A DNA stretch of 64,000 nucleotides from Kordia aestuariivivens (GTDB lineage Bacteria > Bacteroidota > Bacteroidia > Flavobacteriales > Flavobacteriaceae). Both the position numbers and the translations under genes were made by a program. The stretch covers positions 1 through 64,000 of the forward strand of contig NZ_JACGWS010000008.1 in NCBI RefSeq assembly GCF_014397005.1, in the 5' to 3' direction. The notes below the pieces were generated by a model that saw only the letters and a list, made by a program, of their open reading frames with translations, did no database searches and was not told the DNA's origin. Of this stretch, positions 17,795 to 26,840 are shown one piece after another (position 1 is the first letter of the stretch; each line of letters opens with the position of its first letter).

Positions 17795-18505
17795 TCAGAA
17801 TAAAGTTTTCCAGCGTACACCTTTGATTGCAGAGACATCAATAAGACCAATAAATCGACTATCCATTGAGTTGTCTCTATTGTCACCGAGTAAAAATACT
17901 TTTCCTTTCGGAATCACCAAAGGTCCAAAATGATCTTTGTTCCAATCTTGCTGATAGGTTTTGTTGATTTCAGGATTAGGAATCGTTTTTAAATCTCTGT
18001 ATCGATCTGCTGCAAGTTTGTGTGTTCTGGCATCTACATCTTCTATAAAAGTAATATAAGCTTTGTTGTTTTCGTCATTTAAAATTGGAAAGTTTTCGAT
18101 CGTAGGATCATTCAAGGAATTGAATTTTTCTTCACTCAACAAATACGAATGTTGTAAGTTGTATTGTTCATCAAAATTTTCCCCATTTACAAACAAAGTG
18201 CCATCAATAATTTGAACCGTATCGTTTTCCATAGCACACAAACGATGCATCCAAGTTGATTCACCTAACTCAGGATTCTTAAAGGTAAATGCCGTAAAGT
18301 CGCCACGTTTTGGAGTAATGAGATTAGAAATTAAAATAAAAGATCCATGTTTTAAATTAGGCTCGCTAGATGTAGAACTAATAGTGTAAAGTGCACATAT
18401 TCCTGTGTATTTTAGTATGACGTAGAGAATCAATAGAAACCCGAGAATGTATGAAGTAATTTTAAGTTTTTTGTTCAAAATGTTTTTTTTGCTTGTATGA
18501 ATCAA
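17795..18505 (-). CDS. Signal peptidase I-like S26 peptidase with Ser-His catalytic pair
   Basis: This 236-residue protein has an N-terminal TM helix (about 17-35) and S26 boxes. Box B is TSSEPNLKHG with catalytic Ser46 (usual SMxPTL), box C is KRGDFTAF, and box E is GDNRDNSMDSRFIG. In the box D position, where bacterial enzymes have catalytic Lys (IKR), this protein has MHR with His87, as in the Ser-His S26B type, and the usual GLPGD is replaced by AMEND. It should cleave exported substrates at the periplasmic face. Its ATG overlaps the stop of the amidohydrolase gene (ATGA). It is more likely an accessory paralogue than the housekeeping LepB. Confidence 0.83.
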   Translation of the reverse strand: MIHTSKKNILNKKLKITSYILGFLLILYVILKYTGICALYTISSTSSEPNLKHGSFILISNLITPKRGDFTAFTFKNPELGESTWMHRLCAMENDTVQIIDGTLFVNGENFDEQYNLQHSYLLSEEKFNSLNDPTIENFPILNDENNKAYITFIEDVDARTHKLAADRYRDLKTIPNPEINKTYQQDWNKDHFGPLVIPKGKVFLLGDNRDNSMDSRFIGLIDVSAIKGVRWKTLF

Positions 18506-20757
18506 TCTTTAATAAAATAGACTTTCGCTATTTTCTCATTTTCAATTTTATAAATAGCAATGACTTCAGTATAGTTTCCTCCTTTTACACGAAGTACACG
18601 TTCATGATCAATAATTGTATTTCCGAGCACAGTTCTGTTCAGTATTTCACAATGTAAATCAGGAAATTTTTTAAAGTAATTTGAAAATATTTTTCGATAC
18701 GCTTCTTTTCCTTTAATGTCCAATGTATTTGGGAAATAATAAATCTCAATGTCTTCACTGAAATTTTCTAAAAAAGCATCTAAATTTCTTAAATTATAAG
18801 CGTTTACTTGACGCTGCACAACATTTTCAGGACTTTCTATCAGAACATCTTCCGTGCGGAAAACACTGCCGCCTTTGATAACATACTGGATTTTTTGCAA
18901 CGCTTGAATGTCCTCTAAAGGATTTTCATCCAAAATTAATACATCAGCTAATTTTGAAACTTCAATACTGCCAATTTCGCTCTCTTTATCCAATATTTTT
19001 GCAGCACTAATCGTAGACGCTTGCAGAATTTGCAAGTTGGACAAACCAGCTTCTTGCATCGTTTGTAATTCTTCTTGATACGAAGTTCCGTGCAAGGTTC
19101 CAATATTTCCAGCGTCGGTTCCTGTGGCAATAAGTGCATTGTTGTCTTGCAATAGCTTTAAATTGGCTGCTTCAATATCATTTTGTTGAAAATCTCTTTT
19201 TCTACGTGCAAAGCTTCTTGTTTTACTCCGCTCAAATTGCGCATCATTGTTCAAATGCTTATGATCTGAAAAACTTTTGATCGGAAACGGATTTGAAAGT
19301 CTCAACTCTTCATTAGAGAATGCAATTTCTTGTGTGAATGCTTCTGTATATTTATCACTTACAATTAAAGTTGGAATGTAAATGATCTTTTTTGAAGTGA
19401 CCATTTCAACAAATTCTTCATCAATAGCATCTGAAACGCTGTGTACTAAAATATCCGCTTCTGCTTTAATGGCTAATTTTGCTGTTTTAAGATTTGTAGC
19501 ATGAACCGCCACTTTTAAGTTGTGTTTATGACTTTCCGCAATGGTAGCTTTTACAATTTCATGATTCAGCGTTGCGTCACCACTATTAATGTACCATATT
19601 TTGATAAAATCGGGTTTGTATGGCAATTGCGCTCTCACTAATTCTATTGCTTCTTCGGGCGAATTTGCTTTGATGATTGGACTATCTTCAATGTCAAACG
19701 CTTTTGGTTGATAGGTAGAAATTAATGGTCCTGTAAGATAAATATTTGGAAACGAAGTGTTGTCGCTGTATCGATCTCTGATTTCGTAATTGTACAAAGG
19801 TCCGCCAACATCAATTACCGTGGTGATTCCAGATTGTAAGTAGCGTTTTAAAACATCGGGTGCGTTTTGGCGAAGCCATTTTCGTTCTTCTTCGTATGGT
19901 CTGTATTTTCTCAGATCGAAAGCATCCGGACGTGTATATAAACTTCCCGATTGAAACAAATGGATGTGACTGTCAATCATTCCTGGGATTAACCATTTTC
20001 CAGTACCATCAATTTTAACGACAGTTGCGTCTGAAACTTGAATATTTCTAGCAATTTCAACGATTTTTTTATCTCGAATTAAAACACTTCTCTTTTTAGT
20101 TTTTCCTGTGTTGACATCAATTACGTTGATATTTTCAATCAAAACGGCTTCTCCTTTTGGATTTAGCTTGATGCTTTTTGCGGAAACAGGTTTTTCATCA
20201 ATATCATAGATGCTTTTTACCAATAAAGAATAATCTGCTGAATTTTTATTAGAAACTCTTGGGACAGAACTATACACGTAATTCAGATTATTTTTGTCTC
20301 TAATCCAACCTAAGTTATTTTGATCAGTTATTGGTTGATCAAAATTTGAATTTTCAATGGGAATTATCGTCCATGTTCCATTTTTCTCTTGCACTTTCAA
20401 TTGAAAGTTATCAAAATAAAAAATACCTTGTCCTGTTACAATACCACCAACTTGTATAAACTTGGCGTCTGCATCAAGTATTCCTTCAATACTATATAAA
20501 TCCCATGAATCTTTAGTAATGGGACGATCTAACATATTATCAAAAAACAATCTCTTTTTATCAGTGCCAGAAATTTGAGTATATAAACATGCGCCACCAT
20601 CTTTGGATAGTGTGCTAGCTTTAACATCTCCAGAAAAAACGAACTTTTTGTTCGCATGTATTTCAATGTTATACCTATTTATGAAATAGTCCCAGTTTTT
20701 ATCCTGCGAATACGCAAACGAAACACAAAAAAGGAGTAAGAAAACGATTTTTTTCAT
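18502..20757 (-). CDS. Secreted amidohydrolase with C-terminal SnoaL/NTF2-like domain
   Basis: This 751-residue protein has a signal peptide (1-18), a beta-type N-terminal domain (20-185) and an imidazolonepropionase/prolidase-like amidohydrolase barrel (about 200-620). Metal-site motifs are IDSHIHLF, the Lys of FIKIWYIN, VHATN, LVHSVSD and TGTDAGN. An NTF2/SnoaL-like domain follows (about 635-751, VQRQVNAYNLRNLDAFLENF). The three-part arrangement is unusual. The substrate is unknown; periplasmic cyclic amides or dipeptides are possible. It lies 8 bases after the AAA+ gene and its stop overlaps the S26 peptidase start. Confidence 0.87.
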   Translation of the reverse strand: MKKIVFLLLFCVSFAYSQDKNWDYFINRYNIEIHANKKFVFSGDVKASTLSKDGGACLYTQISGTDKKRLFFDNMLDRPITKDSWDLYSIEGILDADAKFIQVGGIVTGQGIFYFDNFQLKVQEKNGTWTIIPIENSNFDQPITDQNNLGWIRDKNNLNYVYSSVPRVSNKNSADYSLLVKSIYDIDEKPVSAKSIKLNPKGEAVLIENINVIDVNTGKTKKRSVLIRDKKIVEIARNIQVSDATVVKIDGTGKWLIPGMIDSHIHLFQSGSLYTRPDAFDLRKYRPYEEERKWLRQNAPDVLKRYLQSGITTVIDVGGPLYNYEIRDRYSDNTSFPNIYLTGPLISTYQPKAFDIEDSPIIKANSPEEAIELVRAQLPYKPDFIKIWYINSGDATLNHEIVKATIAESHKHNLKVAVHATNLKTAKLAIKAEADILVHSVSDAIDEEFVEMVTSKKIIYIPTLIVSDKYTEAFTQEIAFSNEELRLSNPFPIKSFSDHKHLNNDAQFERSKTRSFARRKRDFQQNDIEAANLKLLQDNNALIATGTDAGNIGTLHGTSYQEELQTMQEAGLSNLQILQASTISAAKILDKESEIGSIEVSKLADVLILDENPLEDIQALQKIQYVIKGGSVFRTEDVLIESPENVVQRQVNAYNLRNLDAFLENFSEDIEIYYFPNTLDIKGKEAYRKIFSNYFKKFPDLHCEILNRTVLGNTIIDHERVLRVKGGNYTEVIAIYKIENEKIAKVYFIKD

Positions 20758-20765
20758 AGCTGCTT

Positions 20766-22724
20766 TTATCCTTTTTCAAAACGATTGCGCGCTTCGGTTC
20801 CAATTTTCATTTGCATAATTTGTTGTTCTACTTTACGAGAGAAATCTGTATCAGCAATCGTGGCAACATTATCTAAATAGCGAATTACTTCTTGCTTACG
20901 AACATCAGCAAAGTTGAGTCCTTTCATGTTAGCCGTCATTAATTCTTTTAGCATTCCAAGTTTGGTATCGTATTCTTTTTGGAAATACAATTCAGGATTT
21001 TCAAACCAATCTTCTGGCAAGTTAAAATCTGTCAGACGCAATGAAATTGCACTTTGAATGTTTCTGATATCTCTTGATGAGAAAAACGGAAATTCTTTTT
21101 GAACCGAACCGTATAAATTCGAGTAAAACGTATGTGAATCCAACGAATCTTGCGTTAAGACTTTATTGTAAATCGCCGCAATTTTTTCTTCCGTAGGTTT
21201 TTCTAATTGACCTAAAATTTCTCCTGCATTGGCAACCAAACCTTGATCGCTTAAGTATTTGTAATCAGGATGATCTTTCATAGAAACAAATCCTGGCAAT
21301 GTTTTTTCAAGTTTTTTCCACCAAATATAATCTTGGTCTAAGAAATCGTGTTCCGTACGTGCTCCATCAATTTTAAAACGTCCTTGAATTCTGGAAATAA
21401 CGGCTTTGTCTAATTGCTCAGGCAAATTCGTAAATAAACCAATCGCACTGTTTCCGTGATTTACCGCATACGCACCTTCTGTATAACGTAAAAATACACC
21501 AATCACTTCTTTTACACCAGCCGAAACGCCTTGCGCAGTTCGTTCTTGTAAATTGTTTTCGGCATCATCAATGGGCGCGAAAATCAATCGCGTTGGATCT
21601 TGCATAGGTTTCATCCATTGCACCATTTTTTCAGCAGATCCACCTTGAAAAGTAGAAACTACAGTGTCTGGCATTGGGTGAAATAGAAACGGAATGTCTA
21701 AATGATCGCAACGTTCTTTTAACATCGTTGCAATTGCCGCAATCAACATACTTTTTCCAGTTCCCGGAATTCCATAGCCCATAAATACAGGCATGAATCC
21801 GCCCAATTCCTGAAAAGGATTTCTCTTAGTCGCAATGTCATAACTCATCATACGTTCTACCAAACGCTTCGCGAAGTGTTTTGCATCTTTGTTTCCGACA
21901 ATTTGCTCAAAACGAATTGGATTGAACTCAATACTTTTAGCACTTCCTGTAAACGCAGTTTCCCAACCTGCAATAGAAAATTCAGAATCTTCTAGTTGAT
22001 ACGTTCGGTCTGTAATTACTTCTGTGTAATCTAAAGCGCCTTTTCGTTGAATGATTTCATTTAAGTACGATTCAAAATACAACACCGTAAAATCAATCAC
22101 ATCTTGTTCAGAATTGATCAAGTTTGGATGATTCATGTATTTGTCATAATAGAATAGCGTACATGAAATTCCTTTCATTGGTGAGAGCAATGAAACTTCT
22201 GGAATTCCCGCAAATTTATTTTGCATCACTTTATTGTCTTCGGAAGCTTTTTCTTTCAATCGAGAAACGATATAATAGGACAAACTAAACACCATAAAAG
22301 CGGTTGCCGTTTGTTGTTTTGATTCGTATTCTTTGCGTTGATCTGTAGAAAGTCCAGTTCTTTTTTCATGCAGAATTGATAAACCAGATGCGTCATAGTA
22401 ACTATCACGAATCCATAAACCAATTGCCAATGATTCCTGCAAGTGAAAGAGTGTTTCATTCAGCGCAAGCGGTAAAGCTACAGAATCGGGTAATAAACGT
22501 TTTTTAAGGTTTAAAATCGTTTTAGAAATCGAAATTGCATTCGCGCCAGCATTTCCTGTTGCTTTTGATAAGTACAGTAAAATGTCTTCTTGCTCTTTAT
22601 TTCCATCTCTATTTCTAGCTTTATAACCTTGTTCCCATTGTACACCTTTAATGAAAGAAGAAGCTTCTTCGCGTAAAATGATTAATTCAGTTTTTTTGAT
22701 AGGAAAAGTCGGTTGTTTCTCCAT
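20766..22724 (-). CDS. AAA+ ATPase of an uncharacterised cluster
   Basis: This 652-residue protein has a helical N-terminal region (1-270) of unknown type and an AAA+ module. Walker A is GIPGTGKS (318-325), Walker B is the atypical RLIFAPIDDAEN (379-390), sensor 1 is IGLFTN and the arginine-finger region is SRIQGRF. A helical C-terminal extension follows (about 480-652). The single classical AAA domain suggests a hexameric remodelling ATPase. No protease, helicase or nuclease domain is visible. Upstream are the 355-residue and coiled-coil genes; downstream is the amidohydrolase gene. Confidence 0.9.
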   Translation of the reverse strand: MEKQPTFPIKKTELIILREEASSFIKGVQWEQGYKARNRDGNKEQEDILLYLSKATGNAGANAISISKTILNLKKRLLPDSVALPLALNETLFHLQESLAIGLWIRDSYYDASGLSILHEKRTGLSTDQRKEYESKQQTATAFMVFSLSYYIVSRLKEKASEDNKVMQNKFAGIPEVSLLSPMKGISCTLFYYDKYMNHPNLINSEQDVIDFTVLYFESYLNEIIQRKGALDYTEVITDRTYQLEDSEFSIAGWETAFTGSAKSIEFNPIRFEQIVGNKDAKHFAKRLVERMMSYDIATKRNPFQELGGFMPVFMGYGIPGTGKSMLIAAIATMLKERCDHLDIPFLFHPMPDTVVSTFQGGSAEKMVQWMKPMQDPTRLIFAPIDDAENNLQERTAQGVSAGVKEVIGVFLRYTEGAYAVNHGNSAIGLFTNLPEQLDKAVISRIQGRFKIDGARTEHDFLDQDYIWWKKLEKTLPGFVSMKDHPDYKYLSDQGLVANAGEILGQLEKPTEEKIAAIYNKVLTQDSLDSHTFYSNLYGSVQKEFPFFSSRDIRNIQSAISLRLTDFNLPEDWFENPELYFQKEYDTKLGMLKELMTANMKGLNFADVRKQEVIRYLDNVATIADTDFSRKVEQQIMQMKIGTEARNRFEKG

Positions 22725-22753
22725 GTATGTTTTTGTTGTTTTATTTTAGTTAT

Positions 22754-22783
22754 TTGTTGTCGGTTGTCGGTTGTCGGTTGTTG
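22754..22783. repeat. Heptamer tandem repeat (CGGTTGT)
   Basis: Three CGGTTGT units with degenerate TTGTTG flanks lie in the 74-bp gap before the AAA+ gene. The unit is related to the reverse complement of the CAACCAA heptamers at 44628-44690. Confidence 0.75.
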
Positions 22784-22798
22784 ATTCAACATTCAATT

Positions 22799-23866
22799 TC
22801 AATTTATATCGTTTGGCAATTCTTCTACTTCAAAAGGTTCATGATGTAAGTGAATGATAGTATCTGGAATTTTTCCATAGAGCAATTGAATGACTCTGTG
22901 TGGTGCCAAAATGTATTTGTGTGTTGCTACTTCGCTCCAAACTTGAATTTCTTGTTTTTTGAATGATAATAAATCGTTGCTCACTTTTGACGAATTCACT
23001 GCGCTGATCGTTTCTACACTTGTCGTCAATGAAAATGAATGAAGATTCACGTCTTTTTGTGCAATGGCTTTTAAAAGCGCATGCGTGATTTCATGATCAT
23101 CTTTCGAGAAAATACTATGTAAAATACCTAAATCTATACGTTTTACTTTTCGCGGATGCACATATTTCAAACGTTTGTCAATCATGTACGCCATGTTGTC
23201 CAAATCCTGATAACGATCGGCACAATCTTTAATCGTATCGTAAATTTCTTGTTCTATTTTTTCATCGTGTTTGTAATCGAAATACATAAAACAAACAAAC
23301 GGTCTGTTGAGCGATACATCATAAAAAGCCCAATCGAGGACATAATTTGCAAACGTACTCTTGGTTTTTTTAATTTTTCCAATCACTAATTTTTGAAAGA
23401 TTTTATCTTCCTCAATCATATTGTAATACAAAGAAGAAGATGCTTCAAACAAATCGCGTTTTTCCACATGTTGCTTGTTCATCATTAATTGATTGAGAAA
23501 CTTTTCTTTGAAGACATTCGCTTCCGGAAGTTTTGCTTTAAATTCTTCCTTTAAGTCTAAATCGTTATGAATATAGCGAAGTTCCAAGTAGTTTGGGAAT
23601 CCAGATTCCGTCAAATCTACTTTCATACGTTCTTCGTCAAAACGATATTTTAACTGCATTGCTTTTAGCGAAAATGCCAATCGTTTGCAGTATTCTTCTA
23701 ACGATTTGAGCTCTTCTTTGGTACAAATTCGGTGATAATTCCATTCCACTAAATTAATTTCAAACTCGTCCAATACATGCTTTACCATTTTATAGTAAAG
23801 TTCATATTGCGCATCCGAATCTAACGTTGCGGAATCTAATGGTGTTGTGATATCGTTTATAGACAT
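22799..23866 (-). CDS. Unrecognised soluble protein (355 residues), AAA+ cluster
   Basis: I do not recognise this family. The protein has no signal peptide or TM helix. The first 170 residues look helical (ALKAMQLKYRFDEERMKVDL, FKEKFLNQLMMNKQHVEKRD); a later part has mixed alpha/beta character (FVCFMYFDYKHDEKIEQEIYD, KRIDLGILHSIFSKDDHEI). It lies 74 bases upstream of the AAA+ gene on the same strand, so a partner or adaptor of the ATPase is a reasonable guess. Confidence 0.8.
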   Translation of the reverse strand: MSINDITTPLDSATLDSDAQYELYYKMVKHVLDEFEINLVEWNYHRICTKEELKSLEEYCKRLAFSLKAMQLKYRFDEERMKVDLTESGFPNYLELRYIHNDLDLKEEFKAKLPEANVFKEKFLNQLMMNKQHVEKRDLFEASSSLYYNMIEEDKIFQKLVIGKIKKTKSTFANYVLDWAFYDVSLNRPFVCFMYFDYKHDEKIEQEIYDTIKDCADRYQDLDNMAYMIDKRLKYVHPRKVKRIDLGILHSIFSKDDHEITHALLKAIAQKDVNLHSFSLTTSVETISAVNSSKVSNDLLSFKKQEIQVWSEVATHKYILAPHRVIQLLYGKIPDTIIHLHHEPFEVEELPNDIN

Positions 23867-23969
23867 TAAAACGAACTAGTTTTAGTGATTAATATTTTTT
23901 GGGCATGTCCACCAATGAAAAATTGGCGGTCAGGCTATCAGCAGTCGCTTTTTTTTATAGTACAATTTT

Positions 23970-23995
23970 GTCATTCCTGCGAAGGCAGGAATCTA
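23970..23995. repeat. Short palindromic intergenic repeat (CATTCCTGCGAAGGCAGGAA)
   Basis: ATTCCTGC / GCAGGAAT form an 8-bp perfect stem around GAAG, within GTCATTCCTGCGAAGGCAGG. Elements of this REP-like kind are scattered in many bacterial genomes. Only one copy is present here. Confidence 0.7.
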
Positions 23996-24040
23996 AAAAA
24001 AGAGCTCCAACAAAGCTTCTATCCTTCATGCGGAGCTCTT
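23996..24040 (-). terminator. Terminator of the coiled-coil gene
   Basis: On the minus strand AAGAGCTCC / GGAGCTCTT forms a stem with a loop of about 23 bases, followed by a T run. It lies just after the stop at 24066 and separates this gene from the 355-residue gene. Confidence 0.7.
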
Positions 24041-24065
24041 ATAATATAGTATATTTTAGAACTAA

Positions 24066-25424
24066 TTATCCTAATAAATCATCCGAGCCACCATCAGGTG
24101 CTGGAGCTGGTTTTTCAGGCGCATCGCCATCATTTCCACCAGTAGAAGGATTTTCATTGTTTTTGTAAAATTCTTCGAATAATTCTTTCATGTCAATTCC
24201 ATAACGGTCTGCGAAGTTCTTGCGAATTTCCACATCTTTCTCCCGAATTTCTTGTAACGATTCAGCATAACTTCCGTAAATACCTTTCATTACTTTTTCG
24301 TGCACAGGAATATTTTCCATCATATCTTGACGCGCTCTTGCACTTGCAGTATGCATTGCCGCTAAAGTCTCACCGATTTTTTCATCCGTTTTGATTCCTA
24401 AATGCTCTAAAATAGCAGCAAATTCTTGATCCGTTCTTGCTTTTAAGGCAACTACATAACCGTCATAATACCGAACACGTTCTTCCGTATCAGATTTTAA
24501 TTTTGCTCTATGCGTTTGTAAGTTGCTACGTAACGAAGTCAATACTTTGATTGTTAAGTTATGCTTGTGAACGAAACTATCTTTACTCGCCGCTAACGTA
24601 ATGTAAGCAGTTCGTAAACCTTCAAGTTCTTCTACAGATTGCTCTAGCTTTGTAACTTTAGACAATGCTTCAGAATATTCAGGTGATTGTTTGTCTACAA
24701 CTTCTTCTAATTCTTGTCGCACTTGACTTAATAAAGATTTCTCTGTTTCAAGTTTTTCTTCAATCTCTTTCTTTTTCTGTAACGCTTTTGTGTGATTTTT
24801 GCTCGCTTCAACAATGGCAACTTGCAATTTGCTTTCCACGTCTTTAATTTCAATCTCACGATCTTTCAAACGTTTTACTGCAGCCTGACTTTTAAATGAA
24901 AGTTCTTTTAATAACGTTTCCGTATCTGAGCTTTCAATACGCTTTTGAAACATTTCTTTTGCTTTAGAATCTGAAAAACGTCTGTCTTTCTCCGCTTGAT
25001 CTAATGCAGATTTTGAACTTTTTATTTTAGCCTTTCTTCCCCAAAGATTGTTCCACCAAGTGTCGGGTTTCTCTAATGCTTCTCGGTATTCAACTTTTGC
25101 TTTTTCAAGTTCGTTTTGGGCATTATCAATGACGCGTTGTTCATCATCATTTAAGGTGGAAAAACGCTCAAAAATAATTCCGACTTCGTCTTGGTAATCT
25201 GTTAAATCTTTAATCGCATCTAATAAAGAGGTACGATCTTTTTCAGCCATATCTACAACATTGTCTAATGTTGCATTTAATATTTTTTGACGTACTTCTG
25301 GACTGTCTTCTTGCGCTAATTTCGACTTCATTTGGTCGATAGCCTTTCCCCAATCTACTTTGTCGTTTGATTTTTGTTCTTGTTGTGCTCCGGAAGTTTC
25401 CAGTAAATCAAAATCGTCAGCCAT
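24066..25424 (-). CDS. Coiled-coil protein (452 residues), AAA+ cluster
   Basis: This acidic, soluble, mostly helical protein has long coiled-coil stretches (about 95-290, for example RLKDREIEIKDVESKLQVAI and LLSQVRQELEEVVDKQ) and a disordered Gly/Pro/Asp tail (ENPSTGGNDGDAPEKPAPAPD). Its helical repeats recall TelA-like (toxic anion resistance) proteins, but I see no firm match. It heads the AAA+ gene set. A scaffold or substrate role is inferred only from shape and position. Confidence 0.82.
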   Translation of the reverse strand: MADDFDLLETSGAQQEQKSNDKVDWGKAIDQMKSKLAQEDSPEVRQKILNATLDNVVDMAEKDRTSLLDAIKDLTDYQDEVGIIFERFSTLNDDEQRVIDNAQNELEKAKVEYREALEKPDTWWNNLWGRKAKIKSSKSALDQAEKDRRFSDSKAKEMFQKRIESSDTETLLKELSFKSQAAVKRLKDREIEIKDVESKLQVAIVEASKNHTKALQKKKEIEEKLETEKSLLSQVRQELEEVVDKQSPEYSEALSKVTKLEQSVEELEGLRTAYITLAASKDSFVHKHNLTIKVLTSLRSNLQTHRAKLKSDTEERVRYYDGYVVALKARTDQEFAAILEHLGIKTDEKIGETLAAMHTASARARQDMMENIPVHEKVMKGIYGSYAESLQEIREKDVEIRKNFADRYGIDMKELFEEFYKNNENPSTGGNDGDAPEKPAPAPDGGSDDLLG

Positions 25425-25749
25425 ATATTTATTTAGTTTATTGTTAATGAATGTTAGTGTTATCAGTGTATTCTACTTAGTTTTTCTATTGTAATGCAAT
25501 ACAAAAAAATATGTTCAAGTAATTTCTAAAGATAAAGAATTTACGATTATATGTGTAATTTTTTTTGCAGATGTTACAGTCTGATGGTATAATCTAAATT
25601 TTTACTACTGATTTATGAGTTGATGTTGTGGTTTTAATTATTATGAAGTGTTTTTACTCCTCAATACTAACGACCAAAAAATACGTATTATTAAGTATTG
25701 TTTGATGTTTGTTTTTAGCGGTTATTTATGATAACCTAAAACAGCTAAA
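25425..25749. other. AT-rich intergenic region, divergent promoters expected
   Basis: The region separates the leftward coiled-coil gene from rightward small genes. I see no RNA gene, strong hairpin or convincing TTG-N19-TAnnTTTG pair in it. Confidence 0.5.
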
Positions 25750-25881
25750 ATGAAACCATCAAAAACAACCATCGAAATCGGAAATGATTATAAAGAAGTA
25801 GAAATTTATTATGATGAAATAGAGGAATCACAATTGACTATTGCAATTCATAAAAACCAGGTGACGGTGTCTCAGGAATGA
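25750..25881 (+). CDS. Small hypothetical protein (43 residues)
   Basis: The ATG at 25750 opens a 43-codon frame (MKPSKTTIEIGNDYKEVEIY to the end NQVTVSQE). It is acidic with alternating beta-strand character (KEVEIYYDEIEESQLTIAIH) and coding-like codon use. The A-rich AACAGCTAAA precedes the start. It lies 60 bases before the outer-membrane-like protein gene. No function can be assigned. Confidence 0.5.
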   Translation: MKPSKTTIEIGNDYKEVEIYYDEIEESQLTIAIHKNQVTVSQE

Positions 25882-25941
25882 GTAAGGTTTTATCTTTGGC
25901 ACTTTTCTTGATGAAGTCTGGCAACATTAACACCAAACTTT

Positions 25942-26745
25942 ATGAAATCAAAAATTACACTTTCAATACTACTTTGTTGTCTTGCATTTAGTGTTGCCAA
26001 CGCACAAGGAAAACTCAATAAAGCCAAAGACGATCTTTCGGGAAGTAGCTCAAGCACATCATCTTCAAGTTCTTCACGTAACAATAATAGAGGTGGCGGA
26101 AATGATGATGACCCAGGTTATTTTGATAGCGTATTTGTCGAAATTGCATACCACGTAACAATCGGAATCTTATTAGGGGAAATGGAGCCACGCTATTTTT
26201 ATGAATATCCATATTCTGATGGTTCGCATGGTGAATATTCACTCTTTACGCAAGATTATCCTCTGAAAAGAAGTCAATTCATGATTTCGAATACGGTTTT
26301 TGCAAGCGGAAAAGAATTCTATGGAAATGACTTCAAACTAAATTTCAGATTTATTCCATTGGTTGGTGTTGAAGTAAGTCACTTGCATTTCTTTGAGCAA
26401 ACTCCAAAAGTAGAATTGGGCGTAAGCTCATTTATGGTAAACTATTATCGAATTCGTGAAAAAAATGTCACAGGATATTGGGGAGTTGGTGCCACACACG
26501 TTGGAAACGGCGTTGACGAAACTGGATTAGCCTATCAAGTAGGTGTAGATATTTACCTTAACAAACCATTCAGTTTTGGAATTTCGTGGAAGCAAAGCCT
26601 GATTAATGAATCTTCTGTGGATGAATTCAAATTATTAGCGCGCTATCACAGAAAACGCTTCTCTTTTCACGGAGGATTTAATCACTACCAATTGGGAAGT
26701 GTCAACATAAACGCTATGGGAATTGGGCTTGATTATCGTTTTTAA
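25942..26745 (+). CDS. Outer-membrane beta-barrel-like protein
   Basis: This 267-residue protein has a signal peptide (MKSKITLSILLCCLAFSVANAQ), a low-complexity Ser stretch (about 34-46), an Arg/Asn/Gly/Asp-rich linker, and then alternating beta sequence ending with GIGLDYRF, a terminal Phe typical of outer membrane barrels. No specific family is recognised. Confidence 0.82.
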   Translation: MKSKITLSILLCCLAFSVANAQGKLNKAKDDLSGSSSSTSSSSSSRNNNRGGGNDDDPGYFDSVFVEIAYHVTIGILLGEMEPRYFYEYPYSDGSHGEYSLFTQDYPLKRSQFMISNTVFASGKEFYGNDFKLNFRFIPLVGVEVSHLHFFEQTPKVELGVSSFMVNYYRIREKNVTGYWGVGATHVGNGVDETGLAYQVGVDIYLNKPFSFGISWKQSLINESSVDEFKLLARYHRKRFSFHGGFNHYQLGSVNINAMGIGLDYRF

Positions 26746-26750
26746 AACAT

Positions 26751-26783
26751 AAAAAAAGCGCGTTAAAGTTCAACGCGCTTTTT
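26751..26783 (+). terminator. Terminator after the outer-membrane-like gene
   Basis: AAAAAAGCGCGTT / AACGCGCTTTTTT is a perfect 13-bp stem with a 7-base AAAGTTC loop and a T run. It lies 5 bases after the stop. The A run also makes it usable by the convergent gene. Confidence 0.92.
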
Positions 26784-26840
26784 TATTTTGTCTTTTTTTC
26801 TAAGATCTTACAGCGGAGCGATCTTGTATCTATTTAAAAT

